NCBI RefSeq assembly: GCF_017115165.1
Contig: NZ_JABXKF010000075.1
Span: 1 to 36,615 of the forward strand
Direction of reading: 5' to 3'
DNA: 36,615 bases
Source: Nostoc sp. LPT
GTDB taxonomy: Bacteria > Cyanobacteriota > Cyanobacteriia > Cyanobacteriales > Nostocaceae
Shown here piece after piece: positions 24,509-33,458 of the stretch. A program made the position numbers and the translations under genes. Numbering within the stretch: the first letter of the stretch is position 1; every line of letters begins with the position of its first letter. Under the pieces are notes generated by a model. That model was not told the DNA's origin and ran no database searches. It saw only the letters and a program-made list of their open reading frames with translations.

Positions 24509-26152
24509 ATGGCAAATATCATTGGAACCAGCGGCTACGACTTACTACAGGGTGGTACTGGGAATGATACTCTCATTGGTGATACTGGGAATGATTCTTT
24601 AACTGGTGGCGGTGGCAAGGATAAATTTGTTTACGACTTGGGCGATGGCACTGATACAATCACTGATTTCGGTGGCATAGGTAAAGGAACTAACCCGACA
24701 GCAGCGGTTATTGCTGAAGTGGACACCATCAAATTCCAGGGTACAGGATTAACTGCTCAAAATTTACTGCTGACCCAGAATGACAACAATCTGGAAATCA
24801 CCTTTGAAGGGAATGTTAATACCATAGTTATCCTGGAAAACTTCAAACTAGAAAACTTGGAGAATCTGAAAGCCTCTGGAGCAAAACCAGCTCTTGGTAA
24901 TATCCTATTTGACGGGCAAAATAGTATCACCGACAGCTTTAATGTCCTCGATTCCAACTCTACTGATACTAGCCTGGGCATCAAGAACACAGTAACTTTT
25001 TTCAATGACCTCAATAATAACATTACGGGTTTAGAGGACTCAAATGATGTAGTTAATGGTCAAGGCGGTAATGACAAAATCGATGGCTTGAGTGGAAACG
25101 ATTTACTGCGAGGTGGTGCGGGTGATGATACCCTCATTGGTGGTACGGGTAATGATACCCTCATTGGTGGTACGGGTAATGACTCCCTTGTTGGCAATAA
25201 TCTGCTTTCTGGAGGCTATGGCAATGATTATCTCTCCATCTCTGGCTACCAGAGCTTTAGATACCCAGACTACGAATACGACTCTCGGTCATCTGGTAAA
25301 AACACCCTCAACGGTGGCGCTGGTAACGATAACTTGAGTGCTAGCGGTTCAACAGGCAATAATTTGCTCTCTGGGGACGATGGCAATGATAATCTCTCCA
25401 TCTCTGGCTACTACGAAGGAAATAACTACAGCAACTACGACTCTCGCTCGTCTGGTAAGAACACCCTCAACGGTGGTGCAGGTAAGGATACCTTGAGTGC
25501 TGGCGGTTCAACAGGCGATAATTTGCTCTCTGGGGGTGATGGCAATGATTATCTCTCCATCTCTGGCTACTACGAATACACTCCTAGCGACCCGTACTCA
25601 CCCCGCGATGTCTCCATCACATACGACTCTCGCTCGTCTGGAAAAAACACTCTTAACGGCGGCACTGGGGACGATAACTTGAATGCTAGTAATTCAAAAG
25701 GCGATAACTTACTGGATGGTGGCGCTGGCAATGATTATATCTCCGCCTCTAGCGCCTTTGGTAAGAACACAATCTATGGTGGGAGTGGGAATGACATTCT
25801 TATAGGTGGTTTTGGTAATGACACCCTCTATGGAGGAACTGGTACTGATACCTTTGTTTTCAATAATTACAATAAAGGTGTTGACAGTATTTATGACTTC
25901 AACGCGACTAATGAACTGATTCAGGTATCGGCTGCTAGCTTTGGCGGCGGGTTATCACCAGGTTCACTTAACACAAATCAATTTACCCTCGGAACATCTG
26001 CAACGACAAGCAATCAACGATTTATCTATAACAGTGCTACAGGTGGACTGTTCTTTGACCTTGATGGCAGTGCGTCTGAGTTTACTCAGATAAAATTTGC
26101 ACAACTATCTACTGGATTGTCAGTCAGCGAAAACAATTTTGTGGTTGTTTAA
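24509..26152 (+). CDS. RTX (haemolysin-type calcium-binding) repeat protein
   Basis: 547 residues with no N-terminal signal peptide, as expected for type I secretion with a C-terminal signal. RTX nonapeptides GGxGxDxLx occur at the N-terminus ([17 protein letters not shown]), the centre (about 185-230) and near 400-445. Between 231 and 400 there are three long repeats of about 55 residues. Each has one RTX turn, then [14 protein letters not shown] text, a Tyr-rich loop of variable length, and the constant [14 protein letters not shown]. The C-terminal ~110 residues ([20 protein letters not shown] region, [19 protein letters not shown]) are the usual cyanobacterial RTX end module. A calcium-dependent extracellular protein is expected; activity is unknown. 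AGGTAGG lies 9-10 bases before the ATG. No secretion genes are next to it. Confidence 0.9.
   Translation: MANIIGTSGYDLLQGGTGNDTLIGDTGNDSLTGGGGKDKFVYDLGDGTDTITDFGGIGKGTNPTAAVIAEVDTIKFQGTGLTAQNLLLTQNDNNLEITFEGNVNTIVILENFKLENLENLKASGAKPALGNILFDGQNSITDSFNVLDSNSTDTSLGIKNTVTFFNDLNNNITGLEDSNDVVNGQGGNDKIDGLSGNDLLRGGAGDDTLIGGTGNDTLIGGTGNDSLVGNNLLSGGYGNDYLSISGYQSFRYPDYEYDSRSSGKNTLNGGAGNDNLSASGSTGNNLLSGDDGNDNLSISGYYEGNNYSNYDSRSSGKNTLNGGAGKDTLSAGGSTGDNLLSGGDGNDYLSISGYYEYTPSDPYSPRDVSITYDSRSSGKNTLNGGTGDDNLNASNSKGDNLLDGGAGNDYISASSAFGKNTIYGGSGNDILIGGFGNDTLYGGTGTDTFVFNNYNKGVDSIYDFNATNELIQVSAASFGGGLSPGSLNTNQFTLGTSATTSNQRFIYNSATGGLFFDLDGSASEFTQIKFAQLSTGLSVSENNFVVV
25199..25708 (+). repeat. Three ~55-residue repeats inside the RTX gene
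   Basis: Units share [15 protein letters not shown], a Tyr-rich loop, [14 protein letters not shown] and [16 protein letters not shown] text. The loops differ in length (short in unit 2, long in unit 3), while the flanks are almost the same at DNA level, so the copies are recent. Confidence 0.75.
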
Positions 26153-26311
26153 TCGGAATTAGCGCTCTTTGAGAGCCAAGCAGTACAGTTTGCGAGGTGC
26201 TATTTTTAGCATCTTGCATTCGATTATTTAATGCAAGCCATTTTGGTAAGCAATAGCGATTCTTGCAGAGAATAAGTAATATCGTGTCCGGTTAAACACT
26301 TATAATATATG

Positions 26312-26340
26312 TAGGTTGGGTTGAGGAACGAAACCCAACA
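26312..26340. repeat. Palindromic repeat (AGGTTGGGTT...AACCCAACA)
   Basis: TAGGTTGGGTT and AACCCAACA pair around GAGGAACGA. A widespread bacterial intergenic palindrome; a diverged copy is at 16172. Confidence 0.7.
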
Positions 26341-26390
26341 TTTTATCCTTGTTCACTTTGTAAAGCTGCGCCAAATTCTAGCTTTTTTTC

Positions 26391-26434
26391 AACGCAAAGG
26401 TACGCAGAGGTTAGCGCAAAGGTACACAGAGGTT
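26391..26434. repeat. Imperfect tandem repeat (GCAAAGGTACGCAGAGG type)
   Basis: Two units of about 22 bases, CGCAAAGGTACGCAGAGGTT and CGCAAAGGTACACAGAGGTT. This purine-rich repeat class is common in Nostoc-like genomes. Confidence 0.65.
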
Positions 26435-26536
26435 TTCTGAAGATAATTCGCTATGTCCCAAAATAATTAGGCGCATCTTCATAGAGAATTGGTATTAGAG
26501 ACTTGATATCAAAACTAAACAGTTAAAATTTTTTTT

Positions 26537-27235
26537 ATGCTAAAAATTTCTAATCTTGACGTTTATTACGGCGAAAGCCATATTCTCCGCAATGTAGATT
26601 TGAGCGTACCATCTGGGCAAATGGTTTGCCTAATTGGACGCAATGGCGTCGGAAAAACTACCCTACTAAAAACTATCATGGGTTTACTCAAACCCCGCAG
26701 CGGTACTATTAATTTAGCTGAAGAATTAATCAACTCTAAATCCCCAGACCAAAGGGCAAAGTTGGGAATTGGTTATGTCCCTCAAGGACGAGAGATTATC
26801 CCTCGGTTAACAGTTAAAGAAAATCTACTGCTGGGGTTGGAAGCTAGACGCAAACCAGTAAAAAAAGCAGAAATTTCAGAGGAAGTTTTTAGTTTATTTC
26901 CGGTGTTAAAAACCATGCTTTCGCGGATGGGTGGTGATTTAAGTGGAGGACAGCAGCAACAATTAGCGATCGCACGTGCTTTAATGGGAGAACCTCAATT
27001 ACTCGTTTTAGATGAACCTACTGAAGGTATTCAACCCTCCATCATCCTCGAAATTGAAGCCGCAGTCCGTCGCATTGTCGAAACCACAGGCATTTCGGTG
27101 TTATTAGTAGAGCAACATTTACACTTTGTCCGTCAGGCTGATTATTATTATGCCATGCAAAAAGGTGGTATTGTCGCCTCCGGTTCCACAGCCGAACTTA
27201 GCCAAGATGTGATTCAGCGCTTTTTAGCTGTTTAA
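26537..27235 (+). CDS. urtE: Urea ABC transporter ATP-binding subunit UrtE
   Basis: 232 residues. Walker A GRNGVGKTT (34-42), signature LSGGQQQQLAIARAL, Walker B LLVLDEP and the H-loop region LLVEQH are all intact. The N-terminus LDVYYGESHILRNV and the GIGYVPQGREIIPRLTVKENL segment match UrtE rather than LivF of amino-acid systems. UrtE energises high-affinity urea uptake with UrtABCD. Here it stands alone: an RTX gene is upstream and a convergent membrane gene downstream, so the other four subunits must be elsewhere. Its 3' end overlaps the convergent gene by 38 bases. A LivF-type role cannot be excluded. Confidence 0.85.
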   Translation: MLKISNLDVYYGESHILRNVDLSVPSGQMVCLIGRNGVGKTTLLKTIMGLLKPRSGTINLAEELINSKSPDQRAKLGIGYVPQGREIIPRLTVKENLLLGLEARRKPVKKAEISEEVFSLFPVLKTMLSRMGGDLSGGQQQQLAIARALMGEPQLLVLDEPTEGIQPSIILEIEAAVRRIVETTGISVLLVEQHLHFVRQADYYYAMQKGGIVASGSTAELSQDVIQRFLAV

Positions 27236-27938
27236 TTTTTGATATTTCTATATCAATTGTGTCGGTAGCAATCAAGTCTGCCGCTTCTTGTAAAAGCTCA
27301 TGTTGTTCTTTTTGAATTGCTTCCAAACGATTAGAAATTTCTGCTAATCGTTGTTGTTTATTTTGTTGAAAACTTTCAGGTAGTAAAGTAGGCAGGCTAT
27401 CAGTTGTTTTAGCACCTGTGATTCTTTGAACAGCAAAACTCCCAACTTGAGTTAAGGATAGAAAACTAACTTTAATCAAAGCCTGAAGCAATTTTAACGG
27501 AACTTTGAGTATTGACCAACTAGCGGTTTCAATTAAGCGGACAATTGCTTTGATGATGCTCCAAAGTAGAGCAAGTGCAAACAGCAAAATTATTACACTA
27601 ATAATTGGATGATTAGCCGCCCAACCTAGTATTTGAACTAACCGAAAAAATATTGGGTGTTGTATTAACCAATCACTTACAGAAGATGCGATCGCATCTT
27701 TAACTGCTCCCGATGTGGTATTTTTAAATTGCTCTGCTGTTTGCCAAGTTTGCTCTAAACTTGTTGTAACTGTATCAATTGCTCTATCAGTTGTGGTAGT
27801 GGCTGTTGTCTTTAAAGACTCACCAGCTTGTTGTGCTGAGTTACTTAGAGAGTTAACGCTTCCGCCCACAAAATCTTTCACATTTTGCCAGCGTTGTAAA
27901 ACTCCATTAGGTAAAGGTACGTCTATTTGGGATGCCAT
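27198..27938 (-). CDS. Membrane protein of unknown function
   Basis: 246 residues from the ATG at 27938; a GTG at 27950 would add four and overlap the P450 stop. The N-terminal ~95 residues are polar, Thr/Ser/Ala-rich and helical (SNSAQQAGESLKTTATTTTD). Two hydrophobic stretches follow (about 110-135, ANHPIISVIILLFALALLW, and an amphipathic stretch to 165). The C-terminus is a coiled-coil-like Gln/Glu helix (NRLEAIQKEQHELLQEAADL). I recognise no named domain. It directly follows the P450 gene with almost no spacing, so the two are likely co-transcribed. Its 3' end overlaps urtE tail to tail. Confidence 0.7.
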   Translation of the reverse strand: MASQIDVPLPNGVLQRWQNVKDFVGGSVNSLSNSAQQAGESLKTTATTTTDRAIDTVTTSLEQTWQTAEQFKNTTSGAVKDAIASSVSDWLIQHPIFFRLVQILGWAANHPIISVIILLFALALLWSIIKAIVRLIETASWSILKVPLKLLQALIKVSFLSLTQVGSFAVQRITGAKTTDSLPTLLPESFQQNKQQRLAEISNRLEAIQKEQHELLQEAADLIATDTIDIEISKIKQLKSAESHLG

Positions 27939-27946
27939 AAAACATT

Positions 27947-29260
27947 TCACCGAGGTTGAAATCTAACCTGCAACCCATCTTTCGGGCGATTAGTGGGAAT
28001 CATAACTACCTCTAAACTTTGATTGGGTAATATCTCCCAATGATAACTACGGAGAAGATGAGCAGCAACAATCTTCATTTCCATTTTGGCAAAGGCTAGA
28101 CCAATACAAATGCGTGGCCCACCGCCAAAACCAACTAAACTAAAAGGGTATTTTTTGTTTTCTTGGCGTTGGGGACTGAAACGGTCTGGCTCAAACAGGT
28201 CTGGTTCAGAATAAATTTCTTCAATTCTGTGAGTAACTCCAATTGAATAGTATAACTGCCAACCAGCAGGAACGTGATAACCTTTAAACTCAAAGTCTTT
28301 AATTACGCCACGAAACCCGCCTCCGACAGGTTGATGCAATCTTTCAACTTCCCACAAAACCTGCTCTAAATAGGGCATTTTCCCTAATTGTTCTAAATCC
28401 AAATCACCTTTACTTGCAAGTTGCAATTGTTCAACTCTTGCTTTTTCGAGTACTTCTGGATGACGGGCTAACTCTACACACAACCAAGTCAGCATCGAAG
28501 TAGTAGTTTCATGTCCAGCAAATAGTAATAGTAACGCCTGAGCGATGAGTTCTTTTTCACTCATCCGGTTCCCTTCTTCATCTTGGGCTTGCACTAATAA
28601 ACTCAGAGCATCTTTTGTTGGATTTTGCTGACGTTCTCTGACAACTTGAGTTAGATGCTCTAAAATCTGATTACGAGCAGCTATAGCTTTACCAAATGTT
28701 GTAAATGGTAAGGGCAACGGATTAATCGCAAACAGTCCATTTGTCATGGCTGCAAACAACTTGCTAAAACGCACACATTCAGGGCCAGGACGCGTATCCA
28801 GCAGTAATTGACTGGCAATATCAAATGTCAGTTGTTTAAATTCTTGGAACCAAGTAAATTCCTGCTGCTTCTCCCACTTTTGCAGATAACTACGTGTAAT
28901 ATTTTCCATTATGGAGACATAATTCGCCAATGCTGGGCCATGCAATGCCGGCATCATCAAACGGCGATTTCTGCGGTGTTCTTCTCCATCTTGCAGAAAA
29001 AGTGATTCACCCAGTAATGTCTTGAAATTATCAGGCCATCCCTCGCGCCAAGAAAAATTCTCCATTTGGCTTGACAAAACCAACTCTAATGCTTCCGGCC
29101 CGACCATCACTACAGTCGGTCTGCCAAGCAGATGAGTTTTGAAGATGGGCCCGTACTGGCGATAGCGCTTTTTAGCGAAATCGCGGTCGAAAACAAAGGA
29201 GAGTGTTTCACCTAATACAGGTATACCAAAGCTTCCAGGAGGAATTTGATCGCTTTTCAT
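27947..29260 (-). CDS. Cytochrome P450, CYP120-like
   Basis: 437 residues from the ATG at 29260 (MKSDQIPPGSFGIPVLGETL), which starts with the proline-rich hinge typical of the family. An upstream frame to 29377 would add 39 basic residues and is unlikely. P450 hallmarks: I-helix AGHETTTS, K-helix EVERLH (ExxR), PERF-region EPDRFSP, and the haem loop FGGGPRICIG with Cys385. Overall it resembles CYP120 of Synechocystis, a soluble cyanobacterial P450 that hydroxylates retinoids, and the related plant-like CYP26 group. Substrate here is unproven. It is followed by a membrane protein gene with no gap and diverges from DedA. No ferredoxin or reductase gene is adjacent. Confidence 0.92.
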   Translation of the reverse strand: MKSDQIPPGSFGIPVLGETLSFVFDRDFAKKRYRQYGPIFKTHLLGRPTVVMVGPEALELVLSSQMENFSWREGWPDNFKTLLGESLFLQDGEEHRRNRRLMMPALHGPALANYVSIMENITRSYLQKWEKQQEFTWFQEFKQLTFDIASQLLLDTRPGPECVRFSKLFAAMTNGLFAINPLPLPFTTFGKAIAARNQILEHLTQVVRERQQNPTKDALSLLVQAQDEEGNRMSEKELIAQALLLLFAGHETTTSMLTWLCVELARHPEVLEKARVEQLQLASKGDLDLEQLGKMPYLEQVLWEVERLHQPVGGGFRGVIKDFEFKGYHVPAGWQLYYSIGVTHRIEEIYSEPDLFEPDRFSPQRQENKKYPFSLVGFGGGPRICIGLAFAKMEMKIVAAHLLRSYHWEILPNQSLEVVMIPTNRPKDGLQVRFQPR

Positions 29261-29507
29261 ATATCTAAGTGTAGCTATGAAAAAGTTAACACGATATTCC
29301 AACTTTACTGCGATCGCAGCACCCCAAAATATTCTTAGTACTTTCAAATATCTTTGTCTTTTGCACCTATAACCCAAAACCTGTCATCTGTCATTATATT
29401 TCCCCAGATTATATAATAACGTTACATAAATTTAATATTACTTTTTATTCAATAAAATTGCTGAACGTTAAGATGTTGTGGATCTATTGTTGAAAAGTAA
29501 AAATTCT

Positions 29508-30113
29508 ATGCATCTGGATTTACCACAACTGATTAAATCACTCGGCTATTTTGGGGTCTGGGCGATTGTCTTTGCTGAATCTGGCTTATTAATTGGTTTT
29601 TTTCTACCTGGGGATAGCTTATTGTTCACCGCTGGATTTGTTGCATCTCAGAATTTACTGAACATTTGGGTTTTGATTTTTGGTGCTTTTATTTGTGCAG
29701 TCTTAGGTGACAATGTTGGCTATTTTACTGGACATAAATTTGGCAGAAGGCTTTTTCAAAAGGAAGATTCATGGTTATTTCATAAAAAACATCTTATTAA
29801 AACCCAAAATTTTTATCAACAGCACGGTAAAAAAACGATTGTTTTAGCACGCTTTTTACCCATTGTACGGACTTTCGCGCCCATCGTGGCCGGGATTGGT
29901 GCAATGCATTATCGCACATTTATGTCTTACAACTTAATCGGTGGCTTTATTTGGACATTCGGTATCACCATGTTAGGGTTTTTCTTAGGAAAATCTTTAC
30001 CACCTGAACAGGTAGATAAGTATTTGTTACCGATTATTGGATTAATTATAGTAATTTCTTTAGTACCATCGATTCTTCATTTGGTACAAGAAAATAGAGC
30101 AAACAAAAGTTGA
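29508..30113 (+). CDS. DedA family membrane protein
   Basis: 201 residues from the ATG at 29508; a GTG at 29478 would add ten. The family pattern is clear: YFGVWAIVFAESGLLIGFFL, PGDSLLFTAGF, GDNVGYFTGHKFGRR, then ARFLPIVRTFAPIVAGIGAM (the conserved FxRxxP-R-x-AG block) and final membrane helices. DedA proteins are proton-motive-force-linked transporters, with roles in lipid carrier recycling and membrane integrity. The gene stands alone and is divergent from the P450. There is no clear ribosome site at either start. Confidence 0.9.
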   Translation: MHLDLPQLIKSLGYFGVWAIVFAESGLLIGFFLPGDSLLFTAGFVASQNLLNIWVLIFGAFICAVLGDNVGYFTGHKFGRRLFQKEDSWLFHKKHLIKTQNFYQQHGKKTIVLARFLPIVRTFAPIVAGIGAMHYRTFMSYNLIGGFIWTFGITMLGFFLGKSLPPEQVDKYLLPIIGLIIVISLVPSILHLVQENRANKS

Positions 30114-30256
30114 AATATTTTTTGTAGCTCCTTAGTAGATGTTTTATTGTAGAAACAAGTATATTGATTTACTGAAGCCATAAACATCAGAGCTTGATCA
30201 TACGCTCATGAGCGACAAACAAAAGGATACAGAACAACTAAATTTATTTATAAAAA

Positions 30257-30279
30257 TTTTGAATTTTGAATTTTGAATT
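30257..30279. repeat. TTTTGAA heptanucleotide repeat
   Basis: Three copies, the same heptamer as at 2395-2430. It lies just before the next gene, so a TTG start at 30273 inside the repeat is rejected. Confidence 0.8.
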
Positions 30280-30293
30280 CGGAGCGAAGCGAC

Positions 30294-30824
30294 GTGACTT
30301 CCTTAAACATTAACCTCTATCTGTTCCTAGAAAATCTCCTCTTTTTCCTTATTGCCACACTTTTTATTGTGGTTGTGAACTGGGGATGGAAAAACGCAAA
30401 GCCTTATACTCTACCTTTACCATTTCCCGGTTGGTATAAAATCTGGTTTGGCTCGGTGCAACTGCTAGCAGTAGTGCCGCCATTAGTGGTTATGCTATTG
30501 TGGGGTGTATGGTGGGGCGATCGCACGGTCTTAACTATTCTTGCTTGGTATTTTATTGTCTTAGGGTTGCAAATCATTTCTGAAAGAGTGACGCTTAGGC
30601 AGTTGCAAAATGTCGTGTGGGTGATGGTTCCTTATATATATCTCCCTTACCGTTTCTGGCAGTTGTATGAGGGTTTGACACTTTTGGATTCTACAAGCGA
30701 GTTGCAGTGGGTACGATATTTATTGATTTTTGAATTGGTGATGTGGATTGTTAACTACGCCATAGATATATCTCAATTGCCGCGGCTGTTTCGTTGGGAA
30801 GTACAATCAAATGACGCTAGCTAG
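30294..30824 (+). CDS. Conserved cyanobacterial membrane protein, unknown
   Basis: 176 residues from the GTG at 30294, which has GGAG nine bases upstream; a TTG at 30273 sits in the heptamer repeat. Four hydrophobic segments are visible (about 10-30, 52-75, 80-95, 140-158), with aromatic-rich connecting text (PFPGWYKIWFGSVQLL, YIYLPYRFWQLYEGL). I do not recognise the family. The stop codon overlaps that of the convergent gene by four bases. Confidence 0.7.
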   Translation: MTSLNINLYLFLENLLFFLIATLFIVVVNWGWKNAKPYTLPLPFPGWYKIWFGSVQLLAVVPPLVVMLLWGVWWGDRTVLTILAWYFIVLGLQIISERVTLRQLQNVVWVMVPYIYLPYRFWQLYEGLTLLDSTSELQWVRYLLIFELVMWIVNYAIDISQLPRLFRWEVQSNDAS

Positions 30825-31378
30825 GGATTAATCGCAGAATTAGCCATTTTTACTAAAGAAGTGTGTTCGCCTGCTTTCAACCCCACAACATATTGCACAC
30901 CCTGTTGTCTCCAAGTCAAGGTAGCATCTGAGCAATTAGCACCACAAGTAAAATCCATAAAGTAGCCAGTGATGCCCTTAGCTAAGGATACAGGTTTACC
31001 AGTCAGACGGGGTGTTTTGCGGGTTACGGCTTCAGCAGATAGGACACCCAAACGACACGCAGTTCCACCAGTACAGTCTGGACTGAAACCCAGTAAAATT
31101 TCGTACTTTTTTTGCGTAGCAGCTTCTACAATTGCGTAAATTGGATTTTCTCCATCTGACTCAGGAATAAACTTCGGTAAAAGAATCCGAATTTGAGTCT
31201 TTTGCTTTAATTTAGGCAGAATAGATTTAAAAACTGGGTGTGGCTGAATTTTACTCTGCTGTGCTATCAGTTGGTACTGGTTGTTTATATTGGCTATGGC
31301 TGACTTGTGAAAGCTGTTGACACTGACTAATAAAAATACGGCACACACAGCACTAGTATTTCTGAAGCTTAAAATCAT
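30821..31378 (-). CDS. Exported hypothetical protein with paired cysteines
   Basis: 185 residues from the ATG at 31378, which puts the signal sequence (about 10-28, ending SAIAN) near the N-terminus; the frame extends to 31423 but that start is less likely. The mature part has two Cys pairs, CTGGTACRLG and CGANCSDATLTW, which would form disulfides in the periplasm. The C-terminal strand VQYVVGLKAGEH looks like the end of a small beta domain. No named family recognised. Tail-to-tail with the membrane protein at 30294. Confidence 0.65.
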   Translation of the reverse strand: MILSFRNTSAVCAVFLLVSVNSFHKSAIANINNQYQLIAQQSKIQPHPVFKSILPKLKQKTQIRILLPKFIPESDGENPIYAIVEAATQKKYEILLGFSPDCTGGTACRLGVLSAEAVTRKTPRLTGKPVSLAKGITGYFMDFTCGANCSDATLTWRQQGVQYVVGLKAGEHTSLVKMANSAINP

Positions 31379-31480
31379 CTTTGAAATTTCTGTTACAGAT
31401 AGAGTCGGTAATTGAAAAGTCAAAAGTCAATAATATTTCTTATTTTTGGGTAATTTACTGATTTCAAAAATATTTTTTAG

Positions 31481-31506
31481 GGTGCGTTAACGAAGTGTAA
31501 TGCACC
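31481..31506. repeat. GGTGCGTTA...TAATGCACC palindromic repeat
   Basis: Nine-base arms with one mismatch around ACGAAGTG. A dispersed palindrome common in cyanobacterial spacers. Confidence 0.6.
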
Positions 31507-31535
31507 TTTCTACTTGAGAGTGTAGCACGAGATAA

Positions 31536-31663
31536 GTAGGTCGGCGTAAATAATTATTGTTGGGATAAGGCAGTTCTTGCTGGGAGCTCAAAGCTTGGGG
31601 AGAAAGAGTTTGAGCCTTCTTTACTTTTCTTCACACAGTTTGGTTTTATTGCACCGACTTACA
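31536..31663. mobile_element. Candidate MITE with imperfect inverted ends
   Basis: GTAGGTCGGCGTAAATAA at the left and the inverse of GTAAGTCGGTGCAATAA at the right. Most of the first ten bases match, the rest only partly. No coding content. The call is tentative. Confidence 0.3.
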
Positions 31664-31727
31664 AAGCGTCTTTGCTTCAATTCCACGTTTTTAAATGTGG
31701 GTTCCTTCTGCCTCCTGCCTCCTGAAG

Positions 31728-32336
31728 TCAACCAATAGGGCGATTTCCAGGATTGACTGCATGAATATATTCACTACCCGATCGCGGTCTTCCTCGTTTA
31801 TAATAAGCTTCTTCTGGTTTACCCCATCCTAGCTGCAAAATCATTTCCAAAAAGCTAGAATTTTCCCACTTGCACAAACTTGCCCACTCTGTTCTTTGAA
31901 CAATCCTTTCGACATCAGATGTGACAATTTGTTGGTGTTGTTTACTATTATTAAAACTCAAGTATAAATCCATCCCCATAGAGACTTCATACCAAAATTC
32001 TACGATGGAATTCTTAGCAGCTTTTAATATTTCTAAGTCACTAGCGAGGGCAATTAAGTCAGTATCTATTTCGGGATAGTGCAAGCTTTTTCCTTTAACT
32101 GTCATTTCCCGCCAGATAATACCAGAAACTCGATTTTCTCTCTGATACTCGTGAATTGCAGTTTTGAAATCTTGATAGGCAGTGAATTGTTGCAGCCCAT
32201 CAGTTCTGATAAACTGGTCAATTACAGGATTGCCAGAGACTGTTATTTCTAATTTTAGACGTTTTCCTTTGAGGCAAGCTTGGCGTTCGGCTGCCAAAAT
32301 TTGAATTAGCTCTTGGGTGGTGTAAACCTTTGACAT
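31728..32336 (-). CDS. Conserved hypothetical protein
   Basis: 202 residues, soluble, no signal or membrane segment. The N-terminus (YTTQELIQILAAERQACLKG) is helical and basic. The middle has a strand-rich segment (SGIIWREMTVKGKSLHYPEI) and the C-terminus a basic tail (YYKRGRPRSGSEYIH). I do not recognise it. Both neighbours are on the same strand but the spacers are long (~180 and ~350 bases), so it is probably transcribed alone. Confidence 0.6.
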   Translation of the reverse strand: MSKVYTTQELIQILAAERQACLKGKRLKLEITVSGNPVIDQFIRTDGLQQFTAYQDFKTAIHEYQRENRVSGIIWREMTVKGKSLHYPEIDTDLIALASDLEILKAAKNSIVEFWYEVSMGMDLYLSFNNSKQHQQIVTSDVERIVQRTEWASLCKWENSSFLEMILQLGWGKPEEAYYKRGRPRSGSEYIHAVNPGNRPIG

Positions 32337-32356
32337 CAGAATACACTCTAGTTAGT

Positions 32357-32396
32357 TATTGGGCATTGGGCATTGATTACGGACTATAGACTATGG
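32357..32396. repeat. Short heptamer repeats (TTGGGCA, GGACTATA)
   Basis: TTGGGCATTGGGCATTG is followed by GACTATAGACTATGG; two different short tandem repeats in a row, as in other Nostoc-like spacers. Confidence 0.5.
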
Positions 32397-32474
32397 ATTA
32401 ATTTCCTCAATTGTTAACACAGATATTTCAATATTATGCTTTGACATCGGCGGCAATGTAGTAACAGATATCAC

Positions 32475-32507
32475 TAAAAATTAGGGTAGACCAATTTGGT
32501 CTACCCC
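32475..32507 (-). terminator. Terminator of the PSI accumulation factor gene
   Basis: GGGTAGACCAA/TTGGTCTACCC is a perfect ten-pair hairpin with a tiny loop. On the minus strand it is followed by TAATTTTTAG and lies about 6 bases after the stop codon. Confidence 0.75.
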
Positions 32508-32512
32508 ATAGG

Positions 32513-33100
32513 TTACTTAGCTAACTCACTACTAAACTCATTGAAGGCTCGCCGCTTTAGCTGTGCTGTTTCAGTGCGTGGTAATAAATCAAAGATTTTA
32601 CGAAATTGATCGTCTATTTCTTCAAAAGCTACTTGACCCTTTTTATTCAAAACTACTTCACCTGATTTATTTAACACCACTACTTGAGGAACACTCCCAG
32701 CATAGTAATATCCTGGTTCTGTTGGGTCGTAGGTCTCTTTCGGCGGGATAGTATCTACATTAATCGGCATAATCTCTGCTACCCGACCATAGAATTCCTG
32801 TACCCGTGAAATAGAAATGGCATATCTTTTGGAATCGCTGCTATCATCCAGATAAAAAGCCAAAAATACGGGTTTATGTTCCGCTAAAGTTTGTGCCAGT
32901 GTCTGCCTGGGAGGAACTAATGAACCATTGCCTGCATAAACGACAAAGATGTTGCCATCATATAAATCATTATTAAGACCAGCAGATGCAGGTTGCATAC
33001 TTATAATGAAAAGACTTGCAAGCAACAACAGGCATTTGGACAACCACTTTTGCCAGCCAGTAATTTGTTTATGTAAAAAAAGAAACTTTGTGCTATTCAT
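32513..33100 (-). CDS. Thylakoid membrane photosystem I accumulation factor (thioredoxin-like)
   Basis: 195 residues from the ATG at 33100. A signal/anchor helix (about 20-40, ending PASAG) precedes a thioredoxin-fold domain. The start NDLYDGNIFVVYAGNGSLVP and the block KPVFLAFYLDDSSDSKRYAI are diagnostic for this cyanobacterial family, as are EPGYYYAGSVPQVVVLNKSG and FDLLPR. There is no CxxC: the place of the redox site reads DDSSDSKRY, so disulfide chemistry is unlikely and a structural or chaperone role fits better. The family is named for supporting photosystem I levels in the thylakoid. Monocistronic with a strong terminator. Confidence 0.85.
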   Translation of the reverse strand: MNSTKFLFLHKQITGWQKWLSKCLLLLASLFIISMQPASAGLNNDLYDGNIFVVYAGNGSLVPPRQTLAQTLAEHKPVFLAFYLDDSSDSKRYAISISRVQEFYGRVAEIMPINVDTIPPKETYDPTEPGYYYAGSVPQVVVLNKSGEVVLNKKGQVAFEEIDDQFRKIFDLLPRTETAQLKRRAFNEFSSELAK

Positions 33101-33458
33101 CAAAAGGAACCTTGCAAGCTACTACTTGTTGTGATGTGCTTAATTTGGCAACTGGGACTAGATATGTAATTACGCCCACGCACTATTCTTTAAGATAACG
33201 CTTACTGAGATTATCTCTCGCAAGTGGCTGGTATCGCTACGCGCAAGTCAAAACAGAGATAAAGTAGCGCAACCGTAAGGCTCAAGAATCCAAAATCGTT
33301 TGACTGAGCGAACGCGAACAGCGTCTCAAAGAGTAGTCTAAGTCTAAAATCTAAAATTCAAAATTGCGATGACTGGCTTTTTCAGTCAGGATTCGTTAAA
33401 CTCACAAGATTAAATTTTCACTTTTAATTAGCAACCGCCAGAAGACTAGGGTATAGAT
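33101..33458. other. Intergenic region before murT
   Basis: About 360 bases between divergent genes. It holds fragments of common cyanobacterial GC-rich repeats (33215-33245, 33301-33325) and a short TAAAATCTAAAATTC tandem (33341-33365). No gene or RNA is recognised. Confidence 0.45.

Larger units (their letters stand above)
26153..26536. other. Intergenic region with dispersed repeats
   Basis: 384 bases. It holds a palindromic repeat (26312-26340) and an imperfect tandem repeat (26391-26434). The urtE promoter must be within it; no NtcA-type GTA-N8-TAC site was noticed. Confidence 0.5.
31379..31727. other. Intergenic region with two inverted-repeat structures
   Basis: 349 bases, no gene seen. 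It contains a GGTGCGTTA palindrome (31481-31506) and a 128-base stretch with imperfect inverted ends (31536-31663). Confidence 0.5.
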
